Program-made: the position numbers and the translations under genes
Notes under the pieces: model-generated
What the model saw: the letters and a program-made list of their open reading frames with translations, nothing else
Database searches by the model: none
What the model was told of the DNA's origin: nothing
Shown: positions 22,148 through 30,439 of the stretch, one piece after another
Layout of the letters: every line of letters starts with the position of its first letter
How positions within the stretch are numbered: position 1 is the stretch's first letter
Assembly: GCF_021310995.1 (NCBI RefSeq)
Contig: NZ_CP054150.1
Coordinates: forward strand, 1,984,001 to 2,048,000
Direction: 5' to 3'
DNA from: Agrobacterium vaccinii
GTDB lineage: Bacteria > Pseudomonadota > Alphaproteobacteria > Rhizobiales > Rhizobiaceae
Length of the DNA: 64,000 nucleotides

Positions 22148-22704
22148 CAGTCCACCGATCCAGTTATCGTTTCATCCATATCGCCAGACTCGTCACCGGC
22201 ATCGACGCTGACAGGCGCTGCCGGTTTGGGCCGCGAGACCGGCGCGCGTGGTGCAGGCACCGGAACAGGCTTGCCACCGGTGGCGACGATCTGTCCTGCC
22301 GGTGCAGACTTCTGCTTGGCTCCGCCCAGTGTCGCTCCGGGCTTGGAACCATTGACGGCAGCCGCAATCACATCCTCGACGCTCATGCCTTCCGGCTCCG
22401 GCGGCTGCGGCAGTTGCGAGCGTAGCATCGGAAGCTCTTTGGGCTGCGAAAGCTGCGTCGGCTCTGTCGGCGCCAGCGAAAGATCGGCCTGATAGGCATT
22501 CACCAGCCGGTGCAGGCGGTTCGGCTGCGTCAGAAGCGCCCAGTCGGCCCGCAGAAGGTCAATCGTGTCCTTCTCCAGCCGAATTTCCGTTTCCAGCTTC
22601 TTGACCGATTCGAGCTTGAGATCGGCCTGATGCTTGATGGAATAGGTCACGACGGCTGCCGCCACCATCACACCCATCAGCATAAAATCGAGGGTCCGCA
22701 GCAT
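22147..22704 (-). CDS. ftsL: FtsL-like cell division protein
   Basis: A bitopic protein of 185 residues: a membrane segment at about 4-22 (FMLMGVMVAAAVVTYSI) followed by a coiled coil (HQADLKLESVKKLETEIRLE) and a WALLTQPNRLHRL segment, as in FtsL. FtsL bridges FtsQ and FtsW/FtsI. The ATG at 22704 has GGGAGG five bases upstream, directly behind the rsmH stop; a much longer upstream frame is only read-through into rsmH. The C-terminal 90 residues are Pro/Ala-rich and longer than in enteric FtsL. Assignment rests on position between rsmH and ftsI plus topology. Confidence 0.88.
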   Translation of the reverse strand: MLRTLDFMLMGVMVAAAVVTYSIKHQADLKLESVKKLETEIRLEKDTIDLLRADWALLTQPNRLHRLVNAYQADLSLAPTEPTQLSQPKELPMLRSQLPQPPEPEGMSVEDVIAAAVNGSKPGATLGGAKQKSAPAGQIVATGGKPVPVPAPRAPVSRPKPAAPVSVDAGDESGDMDETITGSVD

Positions 22705-22705
22705 A

Positions 22706-23731
22706 TCAGCCTCCCATTTTTTCAAGGCTGGCGAGATCGGGCAGCTCGAAGATCGACAGATCGGCAGGCCGCGCTGGCGACGTGGTGCGAAGTCCCGCAC
22801 GCAACTTGGCAGAACGGGCCCGAGGATTGATGTCGGCCTCTTCGTCGCTAGCCGCAATCATCGGCTTGCCAACAGCATCGAAAATCGCCGACTTGGCGGC
22901 CAGCATCGGCATATGGCGAGAGCCCGATGCACGGTCGGAACGATCTGCGAAATACTTCTTGACGATGCGGTCTTCCAGCGAATGGAAGGTCACCACGACC
23001 AACCGGCCACCGGGCTTCAAAGCCTGCTCGGCTGCAAACAGCGCCTGCGCCAGCTCGCCAAGCTCGTCATTGACGAAGACGCGCAGCGCCTGAAAGACGC
23101 GCGTCGCCGGGTGAATTTTGTCTTTCGCCTTGCGCGGGGTAACGATCTCGATCAATCCAGCCAGATCACGGGTGGTCCGAAACGGCTCTTCGGCACGCTT
23201 CTTTTCGATAGCGCGGGCAATGCGGCCCGGCTGCTTTTCTTCGCCCAGAAAACCGAAAATGCGAATGAGATCGCCCACCTTGCAGCGGTTGACGACATCT
23301 GCCGCAGATACGCCCGATGCGGACATGCGCATGTCCAGCGGGCCATTTTTCTGGAACGAAAAACCGCGCTCGGCCTCATCGATCTGCATGGAGGAAACGC
23401 CGATATCCAGCACGATGCCATCGAGGCCTTCGGCTGGTGCATGCGCGGCAAGATTGGAAAATTGCGACTGGATGAGAGAAAGACGCCCGCCATTGGCAGC
23501 AACCATGGCCTGCCCACCGGCAATCGCAGTCGGGTCGCGGTCGAGCGCGATGACATTGGCGCCCTGGTCGAGAATGGCTTGGGTATAACCGCCAGCACCG
23601 AAGGTACCGTCGAGAATGACTTTGCCGGGCGCTGGCTCCAGCGCCTTTATAACCTCGTGGAGAAGAACCGGAATGTGGCGAACCGGTCCGCCACCGGCTT
23701 CAGAAGATCGTCCGCCAGAATTCACCGCCAT
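22706..23731 (-). CDS. rsmH: 16S rRNA (cytosine1402-N4)-methyltransferase RsmH (MraW)
   Basis: RsmH methylates N4 of C1402 in 16S rRNA using SAM. The SAM-binding loop [14 protein letters not shown], the ALDRDPTAI acidic loop, [19 protein letters not shown] and [13 protein letters not shown] are family signatures. The ATG at 23731 gives 341 residues, normal for the family; a longer open frame extends into mraZ but is not supported. It is the second gene of the dcw operon. Confidence 0.96.
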   Translation of the reverse strand: MAVNSGGRSSEAGGGPVRHIPVLLHEVIKALEPAPGKVILDGTFGAGGYTQAILDQGANVIALDRDPTAIAGGQAMVAANGGRLSLIQSQFSNLAAHAPAEGLDGIVLDIGVSSMQIDEAERGFSFQKNGPLDMRMSASGVSAADVVNRCKVGDLIRIFGFLGEEKQPGRIARAIEKKRAEEPFRTTRDLAGLIEIVTPRKAKDKIHPATRVFQALRVFVNDELGELAQALFAAEQALKPGGRLVVVTFHSLEDRIVKKYFADRSDRASGSRHMPMLAAKSAIFDAVGKPMIAASDEEADINPRARSAKLRAGLRTTSPARPADLSIFELPDLASLEKMGG

Positions 23732-23745
23732 TCCGTTTCCCCGTC

Positions 23746-24186
23746 CTATCCGGGGCGACCAGCGGTAAAACCGCGCCCCGTTCTTGCCGCCTTCTGCGCC
23801 TCGTGAAACGCGTCCGGCTGCCACAACTGAAAATGATCCGCTCGACCCACAAAGGTAACCTCGGTGGTGATATTGGCGAATTCCCGAATGAAATCCGTCA
23901 CCATCAATCGCCCTTCGGCATCGAGTTTCATGAAAATGCCGCCGCCGTGGACCAGCAGCGACATCGCGTTCGCCTCCGGCGAAAACGCGTCCATGGACGC
24001 GATCTGCCGTTCGTATCGTTCGAGCAAGTCCGGGCCACCCACGCTGATGGCCGGAAATGCAAAATCCTGGAGACAATAAAGCTCCTGGATGCCACGGTCC
24101 GCCAGCACCGAGCGAAACAGCGACGGAACCGAAACGCGCCCCTTGGCGTCGATCCTGTTTGTCACGTTCGATAAAAAGCGCCCCAT
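23746..24186 (-). CDS. mraZ: Transcriptional regulator MraZ
   Basis: MraZ is an AbrB-like double swapped-hairpin DNA-binding protein that controls its own dcw operon. Both half-domains are visible: [21 protein letters not shown] at the N-terminus and [19 protein letters not shown] in the middle. The ATG at 24186, preceded by GGCGAG, gives 146 residues. It is the first gene of the cluster. Its presumed operator, a phased TGGG array, lies about 170 bases upstream. Confidence 0.96.
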   Translation of the reverse strand: MGRFLSNVTNRIDAKGRVSVPSLFRSVLADRGIQELYCLQDFAFPAISVGGPDLLERYERQIASMDAFSPEANAMSLLVHGGGIFMKLDAEGRLMVTDFIREFANITTEVTFVGRADHFQLWQPDAFHEAQKAARTGRGFTAGRPG

Positions 24187-24356
24187 TGTAAAACTCGCCA
24201 AAGCCACCGCATGCAGAGCCGCAACCCGCACCGAGAGGCAACACCGTTACGCACGACAAATCGCTGACCGGTAGGACGTAATGCCCATCGGACCCTTGCA
24301 GGCCTCTCCGTTTCAGAGATTGCGGGTCAAAAACACGACCCTTTGTGGTGTGCATT

Positions 24357-24403
24357 TGGGATACCATGGGACCATATGGGCGTCAATGGGAGAAGCCAGT
24401 GGG
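24357..24403 (+). promoter_or_regulatory. MraZ-box array: five TGGG direct repeats
   Basis: TGGG occurs at 24357, 24367, 24377 and 24387, exactly ten bases apart, and once more at 24400. E. coli MraZ is known to bind TGGGN direct repeats separated by 5-base spacers, the same 10-base period. The array overlaps the predicted mraZ promoter, so repression by MraZ binding is the expected mode. The repeats read on the strand opposite to transcription. Confidence 0.75.
24358..24386 (-). promoter_or_regulatory. Predicted sigma70-type promoter of the mraZ-dcw operon
   Basis: On the minus strand TTGACG (24386-24381) and TATCCC (24363-24358) are separated by 17 bases. The -35 is close to consensus, the -10 weaker. 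Both elements lie within the TGGG array, giving a leader of about 165 bases before mraZ. Confidence 0.55.
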
Positions 24404-24521
24404 ATACCGGCCTCGGATCGAATATTCATATCCCGTTAAGTTTAACGAATGGTTTACCGTGTGCATTCAAGCACTTGCCGGACGACAACAATTTATCGCC
24501 TCTAAAATCTTTTTTTATTAG

Positions 24522-24564
24522 AAAAAACAAATACTTGCGGGCCCCGTCACGCGGGGCGCACAAG
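24522..24564 (-). terminator. Terminator of rnpB
   Basis: On the minus strand a 13-bp stem (CTTGTGCGCCCCG with CGGGGCCCGCAAG, one mismatch and one wobble) is followed by TATTTGTTTTTT. It lies about 20 bases beyond the RNase P RNA 3' end and separates rnpB from the mraZ promoter region. Confidence 0.8.
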
Positions 24565-24586
24565 CACTTGGAATAAAAAGAGAATT

Positions 24587-24988
24587 TGCCAGTTGGCCTG
24601 TAAGCCGGGTTCTGTATGGCCCCGGTTTGACCCGGAACGTGGCAGCCATTCATCTGGGACGGCATTTGCACGCCGCCTCTCGCAACCCACCCGGATAACT
24701 CGCCCAAAAACCGGCTGTAGATACGCTTGCGCGCATCCCGCGTTATCCCTATTCGGTCTTGCTCCCGGTGGGGTTTACCATGCCACCCCTGTTACCAGCG
24801 GCGCGGTGGGCTCTTACCCCACCCTTTCACCCTTACCACTATAAAAGTGGCGGTCTACTCTCTGCGGCACTTTCCCTAGGGTCGCCCCCGCCGGACGTTA
24901 TCCGGCACCGTGTTTCTGTGGAGCCCGGACTTTCCTCACCTTACCGTCTTTCGACATTGGTAAAGCGCAGCTGCCCGGCCAACTGGCA
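24587..24988 (-). ncRNA. rnpB: RNase P RNA (type A)
   Basis: The minus strand carries the conserved bacterial RNase P core: GAGGAAAGTCCGGGC followed by TCCACAGAAAC near the 5' side, and the 3' region ending in GAACCCGGCTTACAGGCC. The two ends pair as the P1 helix: TGCCAGTTGGCC at 24587-24598 is complementary to GGCCAACTGGCA at 24977-24988. The length of about 402 nt fits alphaproteobacterial rnpB. It is the catalytic subunit that matures tRNA 5' ends. End positions are set by the P1 helix and may be off by a few bases. Confidence 0.95.
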
Positions 24989-25045
24989 GGGGCTCCTTAG
25001 ACGGGTTCAGAAACGAAAGCCACCGGAAAATCCGCGAACGGATCA

Positions 25046-26239
25046 TTACGCAGAGAAAGCAGGCGCGAAATCCGCAGCATATTCCGTATCGATGATCCGT
25101 CCTTCCACCAGAAGCTCAGCGCCCAACCGCCCGATTTCATCGGAACTCTTGGCCGCCGTACCGCAGCCGCCGGTCAGAACGGCGATGCTTGGTGACGCCG
25201 TATAGCCGATCGCCGGAAACCCGCTCGGCGTGTAAGATGTCACGCAAGCCGCCATGGAAATGCGCGAGCGGTCGATGGAAGGAATCAGCGTTTCGATGAT
25301 ATCGGAGAAGTCGTCGCGCACCTTGGCGCTTCCGCCTGAGCGGAACCATTCACGGATTTCGCGGTCGCCGTTCAAAACAATATCGACAGGCTCACCGCCG
25401 ATCTTGAGATAGGTCTTGCCATAGGGATAGCGCACGGGCGGCAAGAGATAGATGTGCTTGCGCGGATCGGCTGGCTCATAGATCAGCGATGGCATGCCCG
25501 CGTAGCGATGCAGCTCGTCGTCTGGAATTTCAAAAAATGCCACCGTGCGGCCATTGACCTGCATCTCAAGCTTCTGCGGCAACAACCCCTCAGCAACGGA
25601 AAACCCGCCCGCCGCGACGATCACTTTCTCCGCCGTATAGACCTGGCCGGACGCGGTCGTCACCGTCGCAACACCGCCCTCTTCCCGCACGCTAACGGCA
25701 ATGTCATCGATCCGCGTCACCCCGCGCTTTTCAGCACTGACGATCTGCGCCCGCACCATCTCACGCGGATTGACCCATCCGGCGTTGCGCCTCTCGAACA
25801 CGCCTTCGCACCCACTCTCGAACGCAAAATAGGGAAAGCGATCCGCCAGCGCCACATCATCCAGAATCTCGGTTGCGACACCCAGCGTCTCCGCCGCTGC
25901 GCAAACATTCTCGATATAGTCAAAGCCGGTGCCGCGTTTCTTGCCAACAATCAGGCAACCAACCTCACCGTAAAATTCCACGCCGCTCTCACGCTCGATC
26001 TCGGCGTATCGGGCAATCGACCGATTGGCCAGCCGCGCCCAATCCGCATTGCCATCGATCGTGCGGGTAATACGCGCCGCATCATAATGGCTCGCAAAAA
26101 CACCGGTATGGTTCTTGATATCCGCAGGCTCACGCGGGCCGATCAGCGCGACGCCATCCGTCTTTCCAGCCAGATGCCGCGCCGCAGCAGCCCCCATCAT
26201 GCCCGCACCGACCACGATATATTTGAACTGTGTTGCCAT
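25046..26239 (-). CDS. FAD-dependent oxidoreductase, DAO family (paralog 1)
   Basis: A 397-residue flavoprotein of the D-amino-acid oxidase/glycine oxidase (DAO) superfamily. The N-terminal dinucleotide-binding motif is YIVVGAGMMGAAAARHL, and a C-terminal SYTPSGFPAIGYTASP segment closes the FAD site. The substrate is probably a secondary or D-amino acid but is not readable. The ATG at 26239 is preceded by GGTGAG; a GTG at 26251 is the alternative. It is paralogous to the next gene upstream, and the two are separated by a palindromic repeat. Confidence 0.9.
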   Translation of the reverse strand: MATQFKYIVVGAGMMGAAAARHLAGKTDGVALIGPREPADIKNHTGVFASHYDAARITRTIDGNADWARLANRSIARYAEIERESGVEFYGEVGCLIVGKKRGTGFDYIENVCAAAETLGVATEILDDVALADRFPYFAFESGCEGVFERRNAGWVNPREMVRAQIVSAEKRGVTRIDDIAVSVREEGGVATVTTASGQVYTAEKVIVAAGGFSVAEGLLPQKLEMQVNGRTVAFFEIPDDELHRYAGMPSLIYEPADPRKHIYLLPPVRYPYGKTYLKIGGEPVDIVLNGDREIREWFRSGGSAKVRDDFSDIIETLIPSIDRSRISMAACVTSYTPSGFPAIGYTASPSIAVLTGGCGTAAKSSDEIGRLGAELLVEGRIIDTEYAADFAPAFSA

Positions 26240-26336
26240 GTTCGAGCTCACCGAGTTTCGATTCCGTTACAATGAGTTGTAGCTGCTTGGTGAATCGATT
26301 CCAGAGGTTTTGGGCTGAGATGATGGTTGAGAACAG

Positions 26337-26518
26337 TGGGTGTGGCTTACCCCCCTCTGTCCTGCCGGACATCTCCCCCACAGGTGGGGAGATTGAATCG
26401 CGGTTAGGTTTCGGCCATCTCGTACGTTGAGACTGGAGAGAAGTTAGTGCGCCCAGCCGATCTCCCTCCTTGTGGGGGAGATGCCTGGCAAGGCAGAGGG
26501 GGGTAAGCCACACCCGCC
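26337..26518. repeat. Palindromic intergenic repeat, family A (copy 1)
   Basis: About 180 bases with inverted ends: GTGTGGCTTACCCCCCTCTG at the left and its near complement at the right (AGGGGGGTAAGCCACACC), with an inner GGGGAGAT/ATCTCC pair. It lies between the two FAD oxidoreductase genes. The same element recurs at 33640, 35852/37007 (interrupted) and 55363. It has no coding capacity and looks like a non-autonomous palindromic element. Confidence 0.85.
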
Positions 26519-26536
26519 ATCATCCAATGCAGCACC

Positions 26537-27724
26537 TCAAACAAAAACCGGCCCCACCTGCCCCGCAAAATTCTCTTCCGTCAGCTGTCCGTCCAGCAGT
26601 AACACCGCCCCCAATCGCCCGATCTCATCGGAAGACTTCGCCGAAACAAAGTTCCCACCCGTCAACACGGCAATGTTCGAAGACTGCGTATAGCCAATAT
26701 AGGGATAACCCGTGCGGGTAATCGACGCGACGCAGGAGCCTGACGTGACCGGGCACCCCTCCAGCTTCGGCATAAGCTCGATAGCCCGCCGCTCCAGAAA
26801 CGCCACCTCGCTCGCCGTGCCATCAGAGTGGAACCAGCGCACCGCCTCATCCAGCGTCTCCAGCCTGCTCTTCTCGCTCTCGCCGCCGATTTTCAGGTAG
26901 GTCTTGCCATCGGGATACAGCACGGGCGGCAGGATGTAGACGATGTCATCGGCATTTTCCGCCAGCACGATGGTCGATGGCATGCCCACGAAATCGCGCT
27001 GCTTCTGCTCGTCCAGTTCGAAAAACGCAATTGTGCGGCCCGTCGCTGCCATATCGACTTTCGATGGCAACAGATCGGCCATATTGGTGAAACCGCCCGC
27101 CGCGACGATCACCTTGTCCGCCGTATAGCGCTGGCCCTCGTTCGTGACCACCTCCACACCGGAGGCCGTGTCATCGATGCTCACCACAGTCTCGCGAATC
27201 AGCGTCGCACCTTGGCGTTCTGCAATTGCGACCTGCGCCTTTACCAGCGCGCGTGGATTGACATAACCGGCGTTGCGCGGCTCGAACCAGCCATCGTGAT
27301 CATCGGGCAAAGAAAACATCGGGAAACGAGCCCCGATCTGCGAGGCAGCGTATTCCTCCACCGTAAGCCCCAGCCGGTCCCGCGCCGCCATGGCCCCCGC
27401 CACATAGTCTCCTCCAAGCCCTTTGCCGTTTCCGGTAAAGAGGCACCCCGTCTCGTGGTAAAAACGAATACCGCTCTTGGCTTCGATCTCGGCGTAACGG
27501 GCAATCGAGCGTTTCGCCAGTTCCGCCCAGACCGGATCGCCATCGAAACCGCGGGTAATACGGGCTTCATCGTAATGGCTGGAAAACACGCCGTTGTGGC
27601 TCTTGATATCGAGCGGCTCAGCAGGGCCGATCAAAGCCACGCCATCCGTTTGGGCCGAAAGATGGCGTGCCGCAGCAGCCCCCATCATGCCAGCACCGAC
27701 GACGATATATTTGAAATCCGCCAT
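26537..27724 (-). CDS. FAD-dependent oxidoreductase, DAO family (paralog 2)
   Basis: Closely similar along its length to the gene at 25046 (both start M-A-x-FKYIVVGAGMMGAAAARHL and share the SHYD-ARITR and NPR..V-AQ blocks), so the two arose by duplication. 395 residues from the ATG at 27724, chosen to match the paralog; GTG 27739 and ATG 27733 are alternatives. The C-terminal TRTGYPYIGYTQSSN completes the FAD site. Substrate unknown. Confidence 0.9.
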   Translation of the reverse strand: MADFKYIVVGAGMMGAAAARHLSAQTDGVALIGPAEPLDIKSHNGVFSSHYDEARITRGFDGDPVWAELAKRSIARYAEIEAKSGIRFYHETGCLFTGNGKGLGGDYVAGAMAARDRLGLTVEEYAASQIGARFPMFSLPDDHDGWFEPRNAGYVNPRALVKAQVAIAERQGATLIRETVVSIDDTASGVEVVTNEGQRYTADKVIVAAGGFTNMADLLPSKVDMAATGRTIAFFELDEQKQRDFVGMPSTIVLAENADDIVYILPPVLYPDGKTYLKIGGESEKSRLETLDEAVRWFHSDGTASEVAFLERRAIELMPKLEGCPVTSGSCVASITRTGYPYIGYTQSSNIAVLTGGNFVSAKSSDEIGRLGAVLLLDGQLTEENFAGQVGPVFV

Positions 27725-27745
27725 TTTTCGCATCCCCACGGCCCT

Positions 27746-27835
27746 CGCCCAAACCCTTGGGCGGAAAAGACTTTTTTACAGCCGCGTAGACGTGCGTCTA
27801 CTGGATTCCTGCGACGATCACAGGAATGACGGCGG
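27746..27835. repeat. Mosaic palindromic repeat, family B (copy 1, short)
   Basis: Contains CGCCCAAACCCTTGGGCG, GCGTAGACGTGCGTCTAC and the arm TGGATTCCTG...CAGGAATGACGG. These modules recur at 51311, 54412 and 58972 in different combinations. It lies upstream of paralog 2. Confidence 0.7.
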
Positions 27836-27845
27836 TGGAATGCAT

Positions 27846-28382
27846 CTAGCCTTCCAAAATCGCCTGCACCTTGCCGCAATAGCGCTTCGAAACCGGGTTC
27901 ATCCGCGTAGCGCCATGGCCTGCATTGTAGCGCAGAATAGTGTCGCATACCTGCCCGCCACCTAGCTGGTGCGCGGTTGCCAGATATTGCATGCCCCAGC
28001 GTATGTTGGTTTCGGGATCATAAAGCGCTTTCGTCGTGCCGCGATAGCCCATCATCCTTGCCGTGGCGGGCTTGATCTGCATGAGACCAACCTCACCGGC
28101 ACTGCCGCGTGCTTTAGGGTTGAACTTGCTTTCCACGGAAACGACGGCGTGGGCCAGATTGGTCGGCACGCCGTAGCGCTTGGCATATTTGACGATGAGA
28201 TCGGAGTAGTTATTCTTCAGGCCGGTTGGAAGCGTCTTTTCGGGGATGGGATAGCCAGGCTTGCGGAAATAGGTTTCCAGAGTGACCGTCTTGGTCTTCA
28301 CGTCGTCCTTGGCAAAAACAGGTCCGCTCTGTGCGGCAAGCATGGCAAGACAAGCCGAAACAGCAACAATCATTCTTCTCAT
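27846..28382 (-). CDS. Secreted lytic transglycosylase (SLT domain)
   Basis: A 178-residue protein with a signal peptide (MRRMIVAVSACLAMLAAQSG) and a C-terminal SLT/goose-lysozyme-like domain: VVSVESKFNPKA carries the catalytic Glu, followed by GEVGLMQIKPATARMMGY and LRYNAGHGA. Such enzymes cleave peptidoglycan glycan strands to 1,6-anhydro-MurNAc in the periplasm. The ATG at 28382 is preferred because the signal peptide begins there; a TTG at 28439 would add 19 unlikely residues. Confidence 0.9.
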   Translation of the reverse strand: MRRMIVAVSACLAMLAAQSGPVFAKDDVKTKTVTLETYFRKPGYPIPEKTLPTGLKNNYSDLIVKYAKRYGVPTNLAHAVVSVESKFNPKARGSAGEVGLMQIKPATARMMGYRGTTKALYDPETNIRWGMQYLATAHQLGGGQVCDTILRYNAGHGATRMNPVSKRYCGKVQAILEG

Positions 28383-28627
28383 TAGTATAAATGGTCTCCG
28401 ACCGTGAAGACTGTGGAATTCGTCCGCAATAGCGCTCAAGTCAGGAAGATCATCGAAACGATCCGGCGCACGTCTTCATCATTGATACTGGCGACTTGGG
28501 TTTCTCACTGAAACCGGTCGCGGGTTGATGAGGCGTATTAAGTGGCGCATTAAGGATATACTGTGGCAAATCGAAAAATATCGACTGCCGAGCCCTCAAT
28601 ATTAGAAGAATTTTCCGAAAATCGCGT

Positions 28628-29395
28628 CTAGGCAGCGCGAAATTTCGGCAACTCGGAGATCAAGCGGTGCAACGTGTCGATGGTGGAAAAATCAGCAATG
28701 CCATCCACCAGAGCGGGCCGGAAATGGCGCTGGAATGCAGCCACCGCGCCTTCGGTTTTCTCGCAATAATGGCCTGTTATTTCAACGCCGTATCCATACA
28801 GCGACAACATGGATTGCAGCGCTTCGACCGGCTGTCCGCTATCGCCCCGCTGAAAGAACCTGCCACCGCCAATGGTTGCTGGAGGAACCCAGTGTCCGAC
28901 ACCGTTTTGCGACAACACGTCCCACGGAAACTTTTCGCCCGGATCGATCTTGCGCACCGGTGCGATATCGGAGTGCCCCAGCACCCGTTCCGGCGCGATG
29001 GACCACCGCTCGCCGCAATCGCGACATAATTCGATGACGGCACGGATTTGCGCCTCAGGAAAGTCCGGCAACCCCGCCGGATGCCCGGCATTGGCAATCT
29101 CGATACCGATGGAGCGCGAATTGATATCGTTTGAGCCATCCCAAACGCTTTTGCCCGCGTGCCATGCCCGACGCGTTTCCGGCACCAGCTGTATCACCCG
29201 GCCATCTTCAAACACGAAGTAATGGCTGGAGACCTGGCTTTCGGGATTGCACAGCCAAGACAGCGCGCTGTCTGCGGTGCCCATGCCGGTATAATGCAGA
29301 ATGATGATGTCGGGCGCGCTCACATCGATGCGCTCGCCATGGTTTGGCGAAGGCACGACGGTCGCGCCCTTATAGTCCGCAGTGAAATCACTCAT
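28628..29395 (-). CDS. N-acetylmuramoyl-L-alanine amidase with peptidoglycan-binding domain
   Basis: Residues 25-165 form an Amidase_2 (AmiD/AmpD-like) zinc domain: H34 in ILHYTG, AWHAGKS, E99, H141 in GHSDIAP and D151 in KIDPG are the expected ligands and catalytic positions. Residues 180-250 form a PG_binding_1 repeat (RGDSGQPVEALQSMLSLYGY). It cleaves between MurNAc and the stem peptide. No signal peptide is evident, so it may act in recycling or be exported another way. The ATG overlaps the TerB-DnaJ gene stop by four bases. Confidence 0.92.
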   Translation of the reverse strand: MSDFTADYKGATVVPSPNHGERIDVSAPDIIILHYTGMGTADSALSWLCNPESQVSSHYFVFEDGRVIQLVPETRRAWHAGKSVWDGSNDINSRSIGIEIANAGHPAGLPDFPEAQIRAVIELCRDCGERWSIAPERVLGHSDIAPVRKIDPGEKFPWDVLSQNGVGHWVPPATIGGGRFFQRGDSGQPVEALQSMLSLYGYGVEITGHYCEKTEGAVAAFQRHFRPALVDGIADFSTIDTLHRLISELPKFRAA

Positions 29396-30129
29396 GCGAC
29401 GCGGCGTTCTTTCTCGATGGCCGCATAGGCCGCATTCAACGCCGCCATGCGTTCATTGGCTGCCGCATGCAGTTCCATCGGCACGCCACGCGCAATTAGC
29501 TTGTCCGGGTGGTGTTCGGCCACCAGCGAACGATAACGCTTGCGAATATCCATGAAGTCGTCACCAGGCGAAACACCCAGTACACGGTAAGGGTCGCGCC
29601 CTTCCATATGCACGTGCCGCGCCATGATCATTTCGAAATGATCTTCGGTGATTCTGAAAATCTCTGCGATGCGGCCCAGAAACGCCATTTCGCGCTCATG
29701 AATCAAGCCATCGGCCTTGGCGATATGAAACAGCCCGTCAATCACGCTTTCCAGCATGTCGCAATTCTGTTCGCCCGAACCGCACAGGCCAGACAGGCGC
29801 TCTGCATAGGCCTCGTAGCCTGCAACGTCCTGTCGTGCGAGGTTGTAGAGCCGCGCAACGTTTTTGGCTTCCTCTTCAGGAAAGTCGAATATCTGGCGGA
29901 ATGCTTTAACCTCGGCATCGTTGACCATGCCATCGGCCTTCGCCATCTTGGCGGACAGCGCGATGATGGCGACGGAGAAGGACACCTGACGACGGGTTTC
30001 CGGGTCGCCTTCGAAGACGGTTCTGACAGCCTCGATCACGCGTCCAAGCACGTTGCCTGCTGCATCGCCGATTGCGCCGAGCAGCCGTTCCCACAGCGAT
30101 GAAAGTTGCAAACAGGCGAAATCGTACAT
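29392..30129 (-). CDS. TerB/DnaJ-domain co-chaperone, DjlA-like
   Basis: A TerB-like helical domain (about 50-160, AKMAKADGMVNDAEV and AKADGLIHEREMAF repeats) is followed by a C-terminal J domain (DPYRVLGVSPGDDFMDIRKRYRSLVAEHHPDK) with the HPD tripeptide that stimulates Hsp70 ATPase. The layout is that of DjlA, but no strong membrane anchor is seen. The start is uncertain: the ATG at 30129 has GGAGG four bases upstream; the frame is open to an ATG at 30174 without a site. It is coupled to the amidase gene by a four-base overlap. Confidence 0.87.
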   Translation of the reverse strand: MYDFACLQLSSLWERLLGAIGDAAGNVLGRVIEAVRTVFEGDPETRRQVSFSVAIIALSAKMAKADGMVNDAEVKAFRQIFDFPEEEAKNVARLYNLARQDVAGYEAYAERLSGLCGSGEQNCDMLESVIDGLFHIAKADGLIHEREMAFLGRIAEIFRITEDHFEMIMARHVHMEGRDPYRVLGVSPGDDFMDIRKRYRSLVAEHHPDKLIARGVPMELHAAANERMAALNAAYAAIEKERRVA

Positions 30130-30439
30130 CATTCCTCCAAGCATAAGGCCCGATTTGCTGAATGCAATATGCATAACGGTCGCATGCCATTAACTTTTCT
30201 TCATCTTGCGATCATATCGACTGACTTGAATTGCTAATACGTCGAGAACGCCAAATCGGTTTTCCACAGGCTGGGATGACCGCCGAAGGTCGCGTGTCAA
30301 TTGAAACGATTATATCGGCTAACTCATTCAATCGCTTTGAAATTCCGCGATTTTCTTGAGAAATTCACTTTACATGCCACATTCTGTCACGCATCCATTT
30401 GCCACGACATCTTTGCAAAGAACTCGAAGGAGAGCCACG
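30130..30439. other. Divergent intergenic region (DjlA-like / pfp)
   Basis: About 310 bases, AT-rich, between divergent genes. It must contain the promoters of both. I see no convincing paired -35/-10, no long hairpin and no repeat-family copy. Confidence 0.4.

Noticed and set aside
22706-24367. A 553-codon version of rsmH including the mraZ region
   Set aside because: The first 212 codons overlap mraZ in another frame and have no methyltransferase features; RsmH begins at 23731.
24587-24988. Short open frames across the rnpB region
   Set aside because: The region is a structured RNA with the conserved RNase P core; the frames are incidental.
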